NCBI GenBank assembly: GCA_029552945.1
Contig: JAKPDD010000023.1
Span: forward strand, 1-64,000
Length of the DNA: 64,000 nucleotides
Origin: Spirochaetota bacterium
Lineage (GTDB): Bacteria > Spirochaetota > GWB1-36-13 > JAKPDD01
Direction: 5' to 3'
The translations under genes and the position numbers were made by a program. The first letter of the stretch is position 1, and the number at the start of each line of letters is the position of its first letter. The notes under the pieces were generated by a model. That model searched no databases and had not been told where the DNA came from. It saw nothing but the letters and a program-made list of their open reading frames with translations. Below, piece after piece: positions 35,506-44,714 of this stretch.

Positions 35506-36132
35506 TTATTTTAATGGAACAAAACGACAATAAGTTAATTTTTTGACATCTTTTTTATTTTTTTCATATTTTATTTTGTAAAGAATTTGGGGCTCTTCCT
35601 CATAACCTACTGGTACTATAATTATACCATCATCATGATTAATTTGTTCTTCTAATGCTTTTGGTATTTCAGGCGTAGCAGCACTTACTATTATTCTATC
35701 AAAAGGAGCTTCTGTTTCTAAACCTTTTTTACCGTCAAGATAATATAACTTGGCATTATAGTTAAGTTTTTTCAGTCTTTTCTTAGCAGTTAAAAAGAGA
35801 CAGTATATCCTTTCAAGAGAAAAAACATTAGTTCCTAAATAAGATAATAAAGCTGTTTGATACCCTGAACCAGTTCCTATCTCTAAAACTTTATGATTTT
35901 CTTTAAGTTCAAGTTCCTGAAGCATTAGAGCAACTATATATGGTTGAGAAATTGTTTGCCCATATTGTAATGGTAAAGGCTCATTATCATAAGCATGCTC
36001 TCTCATGTTTTCTAATACAAACTCTTCTCTGGGCACACTTTTTATTGCATCCAGAACCCTGTGATTATTTATCCCCATTATTTTTAATTCTTTTAAAAGT
36101 CTCTCTTTACTTCTTTCAAAATCATTTACCAT
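35506..36132 (-). CDS. pcm: Protein-L-isoaspartate O-methyltransferase
   Basis: Pcm repairs isomerised Asp residues by SAM-dependent methylation. The 208-residue protein has VPREEFV near residue 29, YDNEPLPLQYGQTISQPYIVALM near 48 and the SAM loop VLEIGTGSGYQTALLSYLG near 85, then FDRIIVSAATPEIPKALEEQ near 149. Length and motif order are normal. The ribosome binding site is weak. It is followed by a 63-base gap to the ParB-like operon and is divergent from the metallophosphoesterase. Confidence 0.93.
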   Translation of the reverse strand: MVNDFERSKERLLKELKIMGINNHRVLDAIKSVPREEFVLENMREHAYDNEPLPLQYGQTISQPYIVALMLQELELKENHKVLEIGTGSGYQTALLSYLGTNVFSLERIYCLFLTAKKRLKKLNYNAKLYYLDGKKGLETEAPFDRIIVSAATPEIPKALEEQINHDDGIIIVPVGYEEEPQILYKIKYEKNKKDVKKLTYCRFVPLK

Positions 36133-36251
36133 TAAAATAAAACCCTAATAATTATATCTATAAAATATAACTACAATTAATTTTATGTTACAATTATTGA
36201 GTACTAAAAAATATGTATTAATTTTTAAACTAGCAAAATAAAAGGTTTTTT

Positions 36252-37148
36252 ATGTTTAACATATTTGAAAAAAGATTATTAAAAACATTTAAAAGATCAC
36301 CTATTATTGAGTTTAATGAAAAATCAAAGTTTATAATATTCAGCGACGCCCATAGAGGTGATGGGACATGGGCTGATGACTTTGCAAACAACTATTATTT
36401 ACTCTTACATGCTCTAAAATATTATTATGATTCAGGATTTACATTAATAGAACTCGGTGATAATAATGAACTATGGAAAAATAAAAGTTTCAAAGATATT
36501 TTTGAGGCCCATACTTACATATACGAAATAATACAGGATTTCTACGAAGACAAAAGATATTATATGATATTTGGGAATCATGATATAGAATTTAAATATA
36601 AAAGAAGAGTTGTAAAAAACTTATATTACTACTATAAAAAAAGCATCAATGATTATCTTCCTTTCTTAAAAGGAATAAGACCAACAGAGTCTCTAATACT
36701 TTTCAATAAAAATGAAGACTTAAGAATTTTTCTCATTCACGGGCATCAAGGAGATTTTTTTGGTGATTATTTCTGGCATCTAGGTAGATTTTTAGTAAGA
36801 TATATAATAAAACCTTTACAACTACTTGGAGTTAAAGACCCAACAAGCCCTGCTAAAAACTTTGAAAAAAGAAAAAAGGTTGAAAAAAGGCTTATAAAGT
36901 GGATAAGTAAAAATAATCAAATATTGATTTGCGGGCATACACACAGACCAGTAATACCCAAATTGGGGGATCCACCATATTTTAACTCTGGTTCTTGCGT
37001 CTTCCCTCGTGCAATAACAGGTCTTGAAATAATTGGTAATCTGATAACACTTGTAAAATGGTGGCTAAAACCAGATAAAGAAGGAATATTAAAAATAACA
37101 AAAGAAGTTCTGGAAGGTCCAAAAGACCTTAGACTTTATAAGGTATAA
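36252..37148 (+). CDS. Calcineurin-like metallophosphoesterase (LpxH-like)
   Basis: The 298-residue protein has the five metal-binding blocks: FSDAHRGDGT near residue 31, LGDNNELW near 72, FGNHDIEF near 107, LIHGHQGD near 170 and CGHTHRP near 222, with NSGSCVFP at the end. The first block reads DAHRGD rather than DxHL. LpxH-like UDP-diacylglucosamine pyrophosphatase is a relative, but no lipid A genes are nearby and the substrate is unknown. It sits between divergent pcm and convergent fliJ. Confidence 0.87.
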   Translation: MFNIFEKRLLKTFKRSPIIEFNEKSKFIIFSDAHRGDGTWADDFANNYYLLLHALKYYYDSGFTLIELGDNNELWKNKSFKDIFEAHTYIYEIIQDFYEDKRYYMIFGNHDIEFKYKRRVVKNLYYYYKKSINDYLPFLKGIRPTESLILFNKNEDLRIFLIHGHQGDFFGDYFWHLGRFLVRYIIKPLQLLGVKDPTSPAKNFEKRKKVEKRLIKWISKNNQILICGHTHRPVIPKLGDPPYFNSGSCVFPRAITGLEIIGNLITLVKWWLKPDKEGILKITKEVLEGPKDLRLYKV

Positions 37149-37150
37149 TT

Positions 37151-37600
37151 TTATGTCCATTCAAACTCTCTTATAGACTTATCATTCCACATTTTAATAG
37201 CAATCTCTTCAATAATTTTTTTCTCAACTTTTCTAACCTCATCAAGATATTCAGCATACTTTTTTTCTTTTATTTTTTCAAGGACTATTCTATCTTTTCT
37301 TGCTTGGATATACTCATTTCTTGCTATTTCAAGTTCTTTTTCAAGAACAGATATTTTTTCTTTATTATTTTTTATAGTTTGATATATTCCCTCTATTGCT
37401 TTACTTGCCCAAGAAAAATATTTAACTTCAAAGTTCATTTGCATTTCTTTTATTATATCTTGTTTAAGATTCAAAACCTCATCTATCTGAGCCTTTAGTT
37501 TATTTATCTGTGATACTATTGATGCAACCTTATTTTTCTTTTCTTCCTCAATTTTTATCCTATAGTCAAGTACTTTCTGTAGTCTAAAATTAAACTTCAT
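37151..37600 (-). CDS. fliJ: Flagellar export chaperone FliJ
   Basis: FliJ is a coiled-coil chaperone-like subunit at the centre of the flagellar type III ATPase ring. The 149-residue protein is almost entirely helical coiled coil from MKFNFRLQKVLDYRIK to KMWNDK, with the typical FRLQKVLD start. Its ATG overlaps the fliI stop (4 bases). Assignment rests on length, coiled-coil pattern and position right after fliI, as FliJ sequence is poorly conserved. Confidence 0.85.
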   Translation of the reverse strand: MKFNFRLQKVLDYRIKIEEEKKNKVASIVSQINKLKAQIDEVLNLKQDIIKEMQMNFEVKYFSWASKAIEGIYQTIKNNKEKISVLEKELEIARNEYIQARKDRIVLEKIKEKKYAEYLDEVRKVEKKIIEEIAIKMWNDKSIREFEWT

Positions 37601-38937
37601 CTAATATCCCTTGCCATTTTTACAATTTCAAGTAGAGTATGTTCAAATTCTGACTTTTCATTAACATCTTGTCTCAATAACTGTATTAAAGATGGATACT
37701 TTTTTATAGCAAGGTCTATTTTTGGGTTTGAACCTTTCTGATATGCCCCTATATTTATAAGATCTTCTTGATCTTTATATATAGCATACAACTCTTTAAG
37801 TTTAAGAGCAGCATTTCTGTGTTCAGGTGTTGTTATATCAAGCATAAGTCTTGAAACACTAGATAATATATCTATTGCAGGATAGTGTGCTTTTTCTGCG
37901 AGTGCTCTTTTTAGAACAATATGTCCATCAAGTATCCCTCTTACAGTATCTGTTATAGGTTCATTAAAGTCATCACCTTCAACAAGAACTGTATAAAATG
38001 CAGTTATACTCCCTTTCTCTGAAGTCCCTGTTCTTTCAAGCAATTTAGGAAGAGTTGTAAAAACGCTCGGCGGAAATCCACTTGATGTTGGTGGCTCACC
38101 CGCTGCAAGTCCTATCTCTCTTTGAGCTCTTGAAAACCTTGTGACAGAATCCATCATAAAATTGACACTATATCCCTGATCTCTGAAAAACTCTGCTATA
38201 GCTGTTGCTGTATATGCTCCTCTTATCCTCATTAAAGGCGATGTATCTGATGTTGCAACAACAAGAACAGACTTTTTAAGCCCCTCTTCTCCCAGGTCTT
38301 TCTCAATAAAGTCTTTTACCTCTCTTCCTCTCTCTCCTATAAGTGCAATGACATTAACATCAGCTTTAGCATACCTTGCTATCATTCCAAGCAAAGTACT
38401 TTTACCAACACCACTACCTGCAAATATACCTACTCTCTGCCCTTTTCCAAGTGTAAGAAAAGAATCAATTGCTTTTATACCTGTAACCATTACATCCTTA
38501 ATTCTCGGTCTTTTAAGAGGATCCGGTGGCATATTAAATATGGGGTATTCCTTAGAAGAGTATAACATCCTTTTACCATCTATTGGTTCACCTATCCCAT
38601 TTAAAATTCTACCTTTAAGTTCCTCTGATACCTTTACTGTCAATATCTTATTATGAGTCTTTACAAGACAACCAGACGAAATCCCCTCAAGGTCATAATA
38701 TGGCATTACTATCATTCTCTGAGTCTCTTTATCATCATAAAAGCCGATTATTTCACCAGGAACTTCTCTTGATAGTATCCCATCATGTATATATATTTTA
38801 CAAAGTTCTCCAACTTTTCCAACAATTCCTTTAGTTTCTATTTTGACTCCCTCTACTTTAGAAACATATCCCATCAGTCTTATAGGGTCTATTGACTCAA
38901 TAGCATTGATATATTTTTCAATAACACTACTACTCAT
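37597..38937 (-). CDS. fliI: Flagellar export ATPase FliI
   Basis: FliI is the F1-like hexameric ATPase of the flagellar type III secretion system at the membrane base. The 446-residue protein has GIGEPIDGKR, Walker A GSGVGKST near residue 172, VIALIGERGREVKDFI, the Walker B MMDSVTRFSRAQREIGLAAGEPP near 253 and HYPAIDILSSVSRLM near 358. GAGG precedes the ATG. fliF, fliG and fliH are not upstream; instead a muramidase lipoprotein gene is, 24 bases away. Confidence 0.95.
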   Translation of the reverse strand: MSSSVIEKYINAIESIDPIRLMGYVSKVEGVKIETKGIVGKVGELCKIYIHDGILSREVPGEIIGFYDDKETQRMIVMPYYDLEGISSGCLVKTHNKILTVKVSEELKGRILNGIGEPIDGKRMLYSSKEYPIFNMPPDPLKRPRIKDVMVTGIKAIDSFLTLGKGQRVGIFAGSGVGKSTLLGMIARYAKADVNVIALIGERGREVKDFIEKDLGEEGLKKSVLVVATSDTSPLMRIRGAYTATAIAEFFRDQGYSVNFMMDSVTRFSRAQREIGLAAGEPPTSSGFPPSVFTTLPKLLERTGTSEKGSITAFYTVLVEGDDFNEPITDTVRGILDGHIVLKRALAEKAHYPAIDILSSVSRLMLDITTPEHRNAALKLKELYAIYKDQEDLINIGAYQKGSNPKIDLAIKKYPSLIQLLRQDVNEKSEFEHTLLEIVKMARDIR

Positions 38938-38960
38938 TCCCCTCCCCTAAAAGTTAAAAT

Positions 38961-39623
38961 TTATTTATTTAAATAATAATTATTTAAATTCAAATTGTAA
39001 AGTTCTTTTAAAATTTTCTCTATCTTTTCACCATAATAAAGATCAGAGGCCCATTTTCCTGCAAGATCATATATTGTTGGTGCAATTCCCCTTTTAACAT
39101 ACTTAAACCTTGGATCAACAACAGTCTCTGAAAGATCATCATAAGAAGCATAAGCTTTAAGGTGTTGTATTTGTGCCCTTATTCCTATACGTGGGCTTGG
39201 GAAACTATTACCCCTTGCTCCACCATCAACTGCACCTATACCTGCAAAATTGTTCTGCCCTGGTTCAACCTGGTTACCAAAACTAAGGTACCCTGTCTCA
39301 AGACACATCTGAGCAAATGCAATATCGTAGTTAATTCCCTCCCTATTAGCTTCTTCTATGTATATATTTGCTAAATATAAAGCATAATCATAATCTACAT
39401 TATTGTTTTTCATTGTAATATACTTTGCCATTAAATCAGCTGGCAAAACACCTTGTCCCATTATATTCACCGGGATAGAAACAATATCTTTTTTAAATTG
39501 AGTTATTTCTTCCCCTTTTTTACTTTCCTTAATATAATATTTTCTCCTGTCAACACTAGTACACGAATATAAAATAAATGAGAACAATAAAAATTTTATT
39601 ATAATAAAATTTTTAACCATCAT
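38961..39623 (-). CDS. Lipoprotein peptidoglycan hydrolase, glucosaminidase (FlgJ C-terminal-like)
   Basis: The protein of 220 residues begins with a signal peptide and lipobox (SFILYSC), then carries a mannosyl-glycoprotein endo-beta-N-acetylglucosaminidase-type domain: GINYDIAFAQMCLETGYLSFGN near residue 105 with the catalytic Glu, NNFAGIGAVDGG, GIRAQIQHLKAYA and a C-terminal YGEKIEKILKELY. Same fold as the FlgJ muramidase that opens peptidoglycan for the rod. The ATG at 39623 with AGG just upstream gives a cleaner signal peptide than the TTG 13 codons earlier. Position before fliI fits flagellar assembly, but cell wall turnover is an alternative. Confidence 0.82.
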   Translation of the reverse strand: MMVKNFIIIKFLLFSFILYSCTSVDRRKYYIKESKKGEEITQFKKDIVSIPVNIMGQGVLPADLMAKYITMKNNNVDYDYALYLANIYIEEANREGINYDIAFAQMCLETGYLSFGNQVEPGQNNFAGIGAVDGGARGNSFPSPRIGIRAQIQHLKAYASYDDLSETVVDPRFKYVKRGIAPTIYDLAGKWASDLYYGEKIEKILKELYNLNLNNYYLNK

Positions 39624-39753
39624 AAAACCTATTTTTATTTTTAAAAAATCGGATAAATCCAAGATTAATAAACAGAAAATAAGAGGTAAATGATCCCAGA
39701 TTAATAAAATAAATATTTATCTAAAAACAAAAAACAATATAAGGTTAAAACAC

Positions 39754-41244
39754 TTATTTTTCAAACAGCAACTTAAAAAACCACTCTTCACCCTTTACTG
39801 GATTAAAGCTTGAATCAAGTATTATTATTTCTTTATTTGGTTTTTCAACTTTAACATATTTTTCAAATGCATCTTTCCCTTTCTCTATCTGATTGTTTAT
39901 AAAGTATGCTCTTGAAAGTAAGAAATAAGAGTTCGGATTATCTTTAATTTTTTCAAATATATAGAAAGCACCACTTAAACTCTGAACCAATAAAAGATAT
40001 AGCCCTTTATTAAATTGATTATTCCTATCATAATAATTCCAGTAATTAGCCACAATATTCCCCATTACAGGACCATATTTAGGTGTTTTTATAGTCTGAT
40101 AGTATAATCCTGCATCAATAAAATAAAAGTCTATAATACTATTTAAAGCCTCTTTCTCATCACCTTTATAATAGTTTGCTATAGCAATCATAAGATAACT
40201 TATACTTAGTGTTTTACTAAGCTCGTACGCTTTTTTGAAATAACTTATAGCCTTATCGTAATTTTTATACTTAACATTAACTAAACCTAGATTATAATAA
40301 ACCTCAGGATATTTTGGGTTGAGGGTTAATGCTTTATTATAATAATATTCAGAGTTTTTAAGGTCATCGATTTCATAATAGTAATTACCCATACCATTAT
40401 AACTTGGTGCATATTGAGGATAAACATCAAGTGCTGTTTTAAAATAAGTAAAACTTTCTTTAACCTTTCCTGTTTCAAGATAAAAGTTGCCCAAGAAAAG
40501 AAGACCATCAGGATTATTAAAGTCATTAAGAAACTCTTTTGCTCTCTTTTCTAAGTTTTTGCCATCCTTTTTTTCATAAAGTATACTGAGTTCCAATTTT
40601 CTTCCCTCAAAAGACATAGGGTTTATATACAAAGCTTCTTTAAGTAAATCTTCTGCTTTTCTTATAAGTTTCATTTCAAAGTTCATTTTTGCCATACTAA
40701 CATATATATCTGCTGATCTTTTATCTATTTCTATAGCTTTATTATACCATTCAGATGCCTTTTTAAAATTTCCCCACTCAGTATATATATCTCCTATCTT
40801 TATATAGGCCTCAAGTAATAGAGGATCAAGTTCAACTACTTTTTTATATGTAGAAAGTGCATTATAATACTCTTTTATAGAATAATAACTATTTGCTATA
40901 CTTAACAATACTTTTGGCTTTTCTTCAACCTTATCAACAACTTTTATTAATATATCAATCGATGACCTATAATCTTTTTGTTGATAAAATATATCAGCAA
41001 GCAAAAGAAGATATCTGGTATTGTCAGGATCTTTTTTTAGTTTGCTATCTAAAATAAGCTTTGCTTCACTTAATTTCTTATCTTTTATAAGATTAACAAT
41101 GATATCTATATCATCACCTTTTTCTTCTTTAAAAGAAGGTTTATTGGTATTACTTATATTATTATCTTTTACTGGAGTTGTAGAACAGAAAGATAAGAAA
41201 CTTATAAAAATAATTAATAATATTTTTTTCATAATAAAGTCCAT
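39754..41244 (-). CDS. TPR-repeat lipoprotein
   Basis: The 496-residue protein begins with a lipoprotein signal (MKKILLIIFISFLSFC, lipobox LSFC; an ATG four codons earlier is possible). About nine TPR units follow (for example DTRYLLLLADIFYQQKDYRSS, PLLLEAYIKIGDIYTEWGNFKKASEWYNKA, PKYPEVYYNLGLVNVKYKNYDKA), with a further less regular C-terminal segment. It is a periplasmic scaffold lipoprotein; the partner is unknown. A hairpin terminator of the next gene lies upstream of it. Confidence 0.85.
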   Translation of the reverse strand: MDFIMKKILLIIFISFLSFCSTTPVKDNNISNTNKPSFKEEKGDDIDIIVNLIKDKKLSEAKLILDSKLKKDPDNTRYLLLLADIFYQQKDYRSSIDILIKVVDKVEEKPKVLLSIANSYYSIKEYYNALSTYKKVVELDPLLLEAYIKIGDIYTEWGNFKKASEWYNKAIEIDKRSADIYVSMAKMNFEMKLIRKAEDLLKEALYINPMSFEGRKLELSILYEKKDGKNLEKRAKEFLNDFNNPDGLLFLGNFYLETGKVKESFTYFKTALDVYPQYAPSYNGMGNYYYEIDDLKNSEYYYNKALTLNPKYPEVYYNLGLVNVKYKNYDKAISYFKKAYELSKTLSISYLMIAIANYYKGDEKEALNSIIDFYFIDAGLYYQTIKTPKYGPVMGNIVANYWNYYDRNNQFNKGLYLLLVQSLSGAFYIFEKIKDNPNSYFLLSRAYFINNQIEKGKDAFEKYVKVEKPNKEIIILDSSFNPVKGEEWFFKLLFEK

Positions 41245-41323
41245 TTAAAATTTTTATTTAAAATTTAAAAAAAATAATTAGAATATTATTAAGAATTAAC
41301 AAAAATTATGATTAACAACATAA

Positions 41324-41344
41324 AAAAGGGGGAAGCCCCCTTTT
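41324..41344 (-). terminator. Hairpin terminator of the beta-helix gene
   Basis: An inverted repeat AAAAGGGGG, AAG loop, CCCCCTTTT lies just after the stop of the beta-helix gene and has T-rich flanks on both strands. Confidence 0.88.
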
Positions 41345-41355
41345 CTAAAAATTAT

Positions 41356-42987
41356 TTACTTTTTGATATCGTCAATAATTATACCTACTGGATATGGATA
41401 TGTATCTTTACCAATATAGAAAGCAGTTCCTTTTATAGTAAATCCGCCTGACTTATTTATATCACTTATCTTTTTCATATATTTCTCAAGTGCTTTATGT
41501 GCTTTTGAACCCCTCAAAAAATACCCAAAAACATATTTTCTTGTATAATTTGTTTCACCAGGTGCTAGTATCATATAACAGTCATAATTATCTCTTGTAA
41601 CATCTTTTAATAAATAGTCAGTCTTTTTATCACCTATGCCAGCATTAAACTCAACATTTTTTCCAACAAGTGTTTTGGATTTTGACTTTTCAAAAACTTC
41701 AAAATCAACCTTTTCATATTCTTTATTTTCCTCTGCAACACTTGTAGAAACGTATTTTTCAAAACTCTTTGAGATATTAACACCCTTACCAGTTTTAGAA
41801 ACAAGGTTAGGAACAATTTTTTCAAGTGGATACGGCATGCCCCAATTTTCTCTTGAACTTCCTGCCTTGGCCTGTAGTGGTAATCCTAACATACTCCTTA
41901 TTTGGTTCATTTTATCCATTTCAAGTTTGCCTGGTTCAGAGGCAACAAACCTTGTAAAAAGGTCAAAATACCAGGGATCCGGTTTTATACCAGGGTCTTC
42001 ATCACTATTACCAGAAGCTTCAGAAAGCATAAACTCTTCTGGTTCTGATTCTAGCATTTTTAACTCCTCTTTTTTCCATACTAAAAGATTTTTTTTCTGA
42101 GCATCCATATATTTATAGTAACCACCCTGACATTGAAAAAATATATTATTTTTTAAAACTGTATCTTCATTGCCAAAAGTATTAGTTACAGCATTTCCTG
42201 CCTCTCCCCCCTCTGTCTGCATATAGCCTATAATATTGCTTTCTATTATTGTTTTTCCCTCTCTCCCAACAAATATACCTATTGCCCCACCTTTACCTGG
42301 TTGAAACCAACCAAAAATAATTGTATTATTTTTTATAAGTATCTCTGATCCAGGTTGTGCTGATCTTGTGCTTATACCATTATAAAAAGTATTTATTATA
42401 AAATTATTTTCTACTCTGTTATCTTTGCCTTTCCATGTTACATATATACCTTCACCATAAGGATTTAATAGAATAGAGTTTAATATCTTTATATTTGCTG
42501 AATTAAGTTGAATTAATGCACCCGGCCATGAGTTTTTTGGTTCTATCTTTGTATTACCTTTAACATAGCTATTCCTTGTCTGAGAGTTTAAAACAAAACC
42601 ATCCAGAATAAATCCAGAATGATCACCAGACCCGTCTATTATTCCATCTTTTAACCCAGTAACATCACCTTTATAATCTTTTGCCCTTTCAAGTATTGTA
42701 AAATATTTAAATGGGTCCCTTTCTGAAAAATCATCTTTATAGCCACCTACAAGTGTAATACCAGGTTTATCTATAATAAAACAACCTGATCCTCCCTTCC
42801 CATTATAGGTACCCTGAGCAACGTGTATAACATCTCCCCTTTCAGCCTTACTTAAAGCAAGCCAGATATAACCAAAAGGTTTTTCCTTTGTCCCATCACC
42901 ATCAGACCCAGCTTTTACATAAATGTCTTTTGTAAAAACTGCTGTGGTTAAAATAATAAGAAAAAGTAATACAATTTTTTTAAACAT
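41356..42987 (-). CDS. Secreted right-handed parallel beta-helix protein (DUF1565-like)
   Basis: The 543-residue protein has a Sec signal peptide and starts DIYVKAGSDGDGTKEKPF, the DUF1565 start, then GDVIHVAQGTYNG and ITLVGGYKDDF. Residues about 130-290 form a parallel beta-helix (ILNSILLNPYGEGIYV, RVENNFIINTFYNGIS, IESNIIGYMQTEGG, LKNNIFFQ). The C-terminal 170 residues are a separate unassigned domain with DCYMILAPGE. It is probably extracellular or outer-surface and may bind or cut polysaccharide; active-site residues cannot be named. A terminator follows. Confidence 0.82.
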   Translation of the reverse strand: MFKKIVLLFLIILTTAVFTKDIYVKAGSDGDGTKEKPFGYIWLALSKAERGDVIHVAQGTYNGKGGSGCFIIDKPGITLVGGYKDDFSERDPFKYFTILERAKDYKGDVTGLKDGIIDGSGDHSGFILDGFVLNSQTRNSYVKGNTKIEPKNSWPGALIQLNSANIKILNSILLNPYGEGIYVTWKGKDNRVENNFIINTFYNGISTRSAQPGSEILIKNNTIIFGWFQPGKGGAIGIFVGREGKTIIESNIIGYMQTEGGEAGNAVTNTFGNEDTVLKNNIFFQCQGGYYKYMDAQKKNLLVWKKEELKMLESEPEEFMLSEASGNSDEDPGIKPDPWYFDLFTRFVASEPGKLEMDKMNQIRSMLGLPLQAKAGSSRENWGMPYPLEKIVPNLVSKTGKGVNISKSFEKYVSTSVAEENKEYEKVDFEVFEKSKSKTLVGKNVEFNAGIGDKKTDYLLKDVTRDNYDCYMILAPGETNYTRKYVFGYFLRGSKAHKALEKYMKKISDINKSGGFTIKGTAFYIGKDTYPYPVGIIIDDIKK

Positions 42988-43204
42988 ACAGCCTCCTTTT
43001 AATTTAGTATAGTATAATATTATATATATATTAATTAATTTTTTTAAAAATGTAAATAATTTTAAAATATTACAATTGATTATATTTTTAGTAATAGTTA
43101 ATAAATTACTCGCAGTTTAAAAAATCATATTGACATTTTACAGAAATATTTTTATAACTAAATTTTATTTTCCTTAATGAATTATATTATAAAGGCCCAG
43201 GATA

Positions 43205-44458
43205 ATGAAAATATTTTTTAAAAAATACAATATTGCACGATTAAGGCTTGCATTTACAGCATGGGGGATAGTTGCATTATGTTTTATTTACTTAAAAGAA
43301 CTGGAACTTATAGAAAGCAATTATAGATTATTTTTTTTATACTCATTATTCTACTGGATTATTCAAATTATAAATCTTTTTATAAGAGAAAAAAATGAAA
43401 AATCAAAAATATCATTAACACTTGTACATTTATCCGGCTTATCACTATTTTTCATTCTCATGAATTACAGATGGTTGTTTATACCTGTTCTGGTATATAT
43501 GTTCCCTTTATACATAACTATGGAGAAAAAAGAATACATTAAAATAACAATTTACTCTTACACAACATTAATAATTTTCGCTTTTATTGATTATATTTTC
43601 ATAACACATAAATATATCAAAAATGACCTACTTGTACTGTTAATATCAGGATTAATGTCTCTTGTCTTCAGGCAATCAAATAAAGTCTATAGTTATCAAA
43701 AAGAAATAATAGAAAAAAGTAATAGAGAGCTTAGAATAAGAGAAAACATAACAAAAGAGGAACTGCTACTTGCTAAAAACATACAGAAGGCAATAATACC
43801 GGTAGAAAAGATTGAAAATAAAAAAATAAAAATAGTCTCCATATATAAACCTATAGAAGAATTAGGGGGTGACTTTTTTGATGTTATAGAAACAGAAAGA
43901 GGATTTTTAGTTTTTATATCAGACGTATCAGGACATGGAATACCTGCAGCAATTATAACAGTAATGATAAAAGCATATATAGATTCTACCCCAACATATA
44001 AAAAAGAGGACCCTAAAAAACTATTGGAAGAGATTAATAAAAAATTAATAGATAAAACAAATAATAATTTTGTTACAGTATTCGCAGGATTTTATAATAA
44101 ATATTTAAACACATTAACTTATGCTAAAGCAGCCCATAACTCCCCAGTAATGATAAGAGAAAATAATTTAATAAGCCTTGATTCAAGAGGAAAGTTTTTA
44201 GGAGTATTTGAAAATATTGAAATTGAGGAAAAGAAAATTCAACTCCAAAAAAACGACAAAATAATAATATTTACAGACGGCCTTATTGAAATTGTAAAGG
44301 AGGATGGAGAAGAGTTTGAAGATGATTTTTTTTCAATACTAAAAAATAACTCTAATCTTGATATAGATGCTATACTTGATATAATCAAGTATAAGTGCGA
44401 AGAACTTAAACAATATATGCATGATGATATATGCATTGTAGGAGTTCAAATAAAATAA
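43205..44458 (+). CDS. SpoIIE-family PP2C phosphatase with membrane sensor half
   Basis: The 417-residue protein has about six transmembrane segments in residues 1-160, a short coiled coil and a PP2C-type (SpoIIE/RsbU) phosphatase domain: LGGDFFDVIE near residue 220, VFISDVSGHGIPAAI near 238 with the metal-binding Asp residues, FVTVFAGFYN, YAKAAHNSPVMI and IIFTDGLIEIV. Such enzymes dephosphorylate anti-anti-sigma factors in partner switching. It ends two bases before a tRNA gene on the opposite strand. It is followed by two membrane histidine kinases. Confidence 0.9.
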   Translation: MKIFFKKYNIARLRLAFTAWGIVALCFIYLKELELIESNYRLFFLYSLFYWIIQIINLFIREKNEKSKISLTLVHLSGLSLFFILMNYRWLFIPVLVYMFPLYITMEKKEYIKITIYSYTTLIIFAFIDYIFITHKYIKNDLLVLLISGLMSLVFRQSNKVYSYQKEIIEKSNRELRIRENITKEELLLAKNIQKAIIPVEKIENKKIKIVSIYKPIEELGGDFFDVIETERGFLVFISDVSGHGIPAAIITVMIKAYIDSTPTYKKEDPKKLLEEINKKLIDKTNNNFVTVFAGFYNKYLNTLTYAKAAHNSPVMIRENNLISLDSRGKFLGVFENIEIEEKKIQLQKNDKIIIFTDGLIEIVKEDGEEFEDDFFSILKNNSNLDIDAILDIIKYKCEELKQYMHDDICIVGVQIK

Positions 44459-44460
44459 AA

Positions 44461-44535
<75 letters not shown>

Positions 44536-44714
44536 ATTTGCACCATAGAAAATTATAAAATTATAGATTTAAATTTATAAAAACGAACCTCTGAATTCAA
44601 GATTTTTATTATCCTGGCTTTAAGTCTTATATTTAAGAAAATTGAATTTTTTTTTATTTTTTTATTGTTAAAATATAAATAATATTTATTAAAAAAATAA
44701 GGTAATATAAAATA

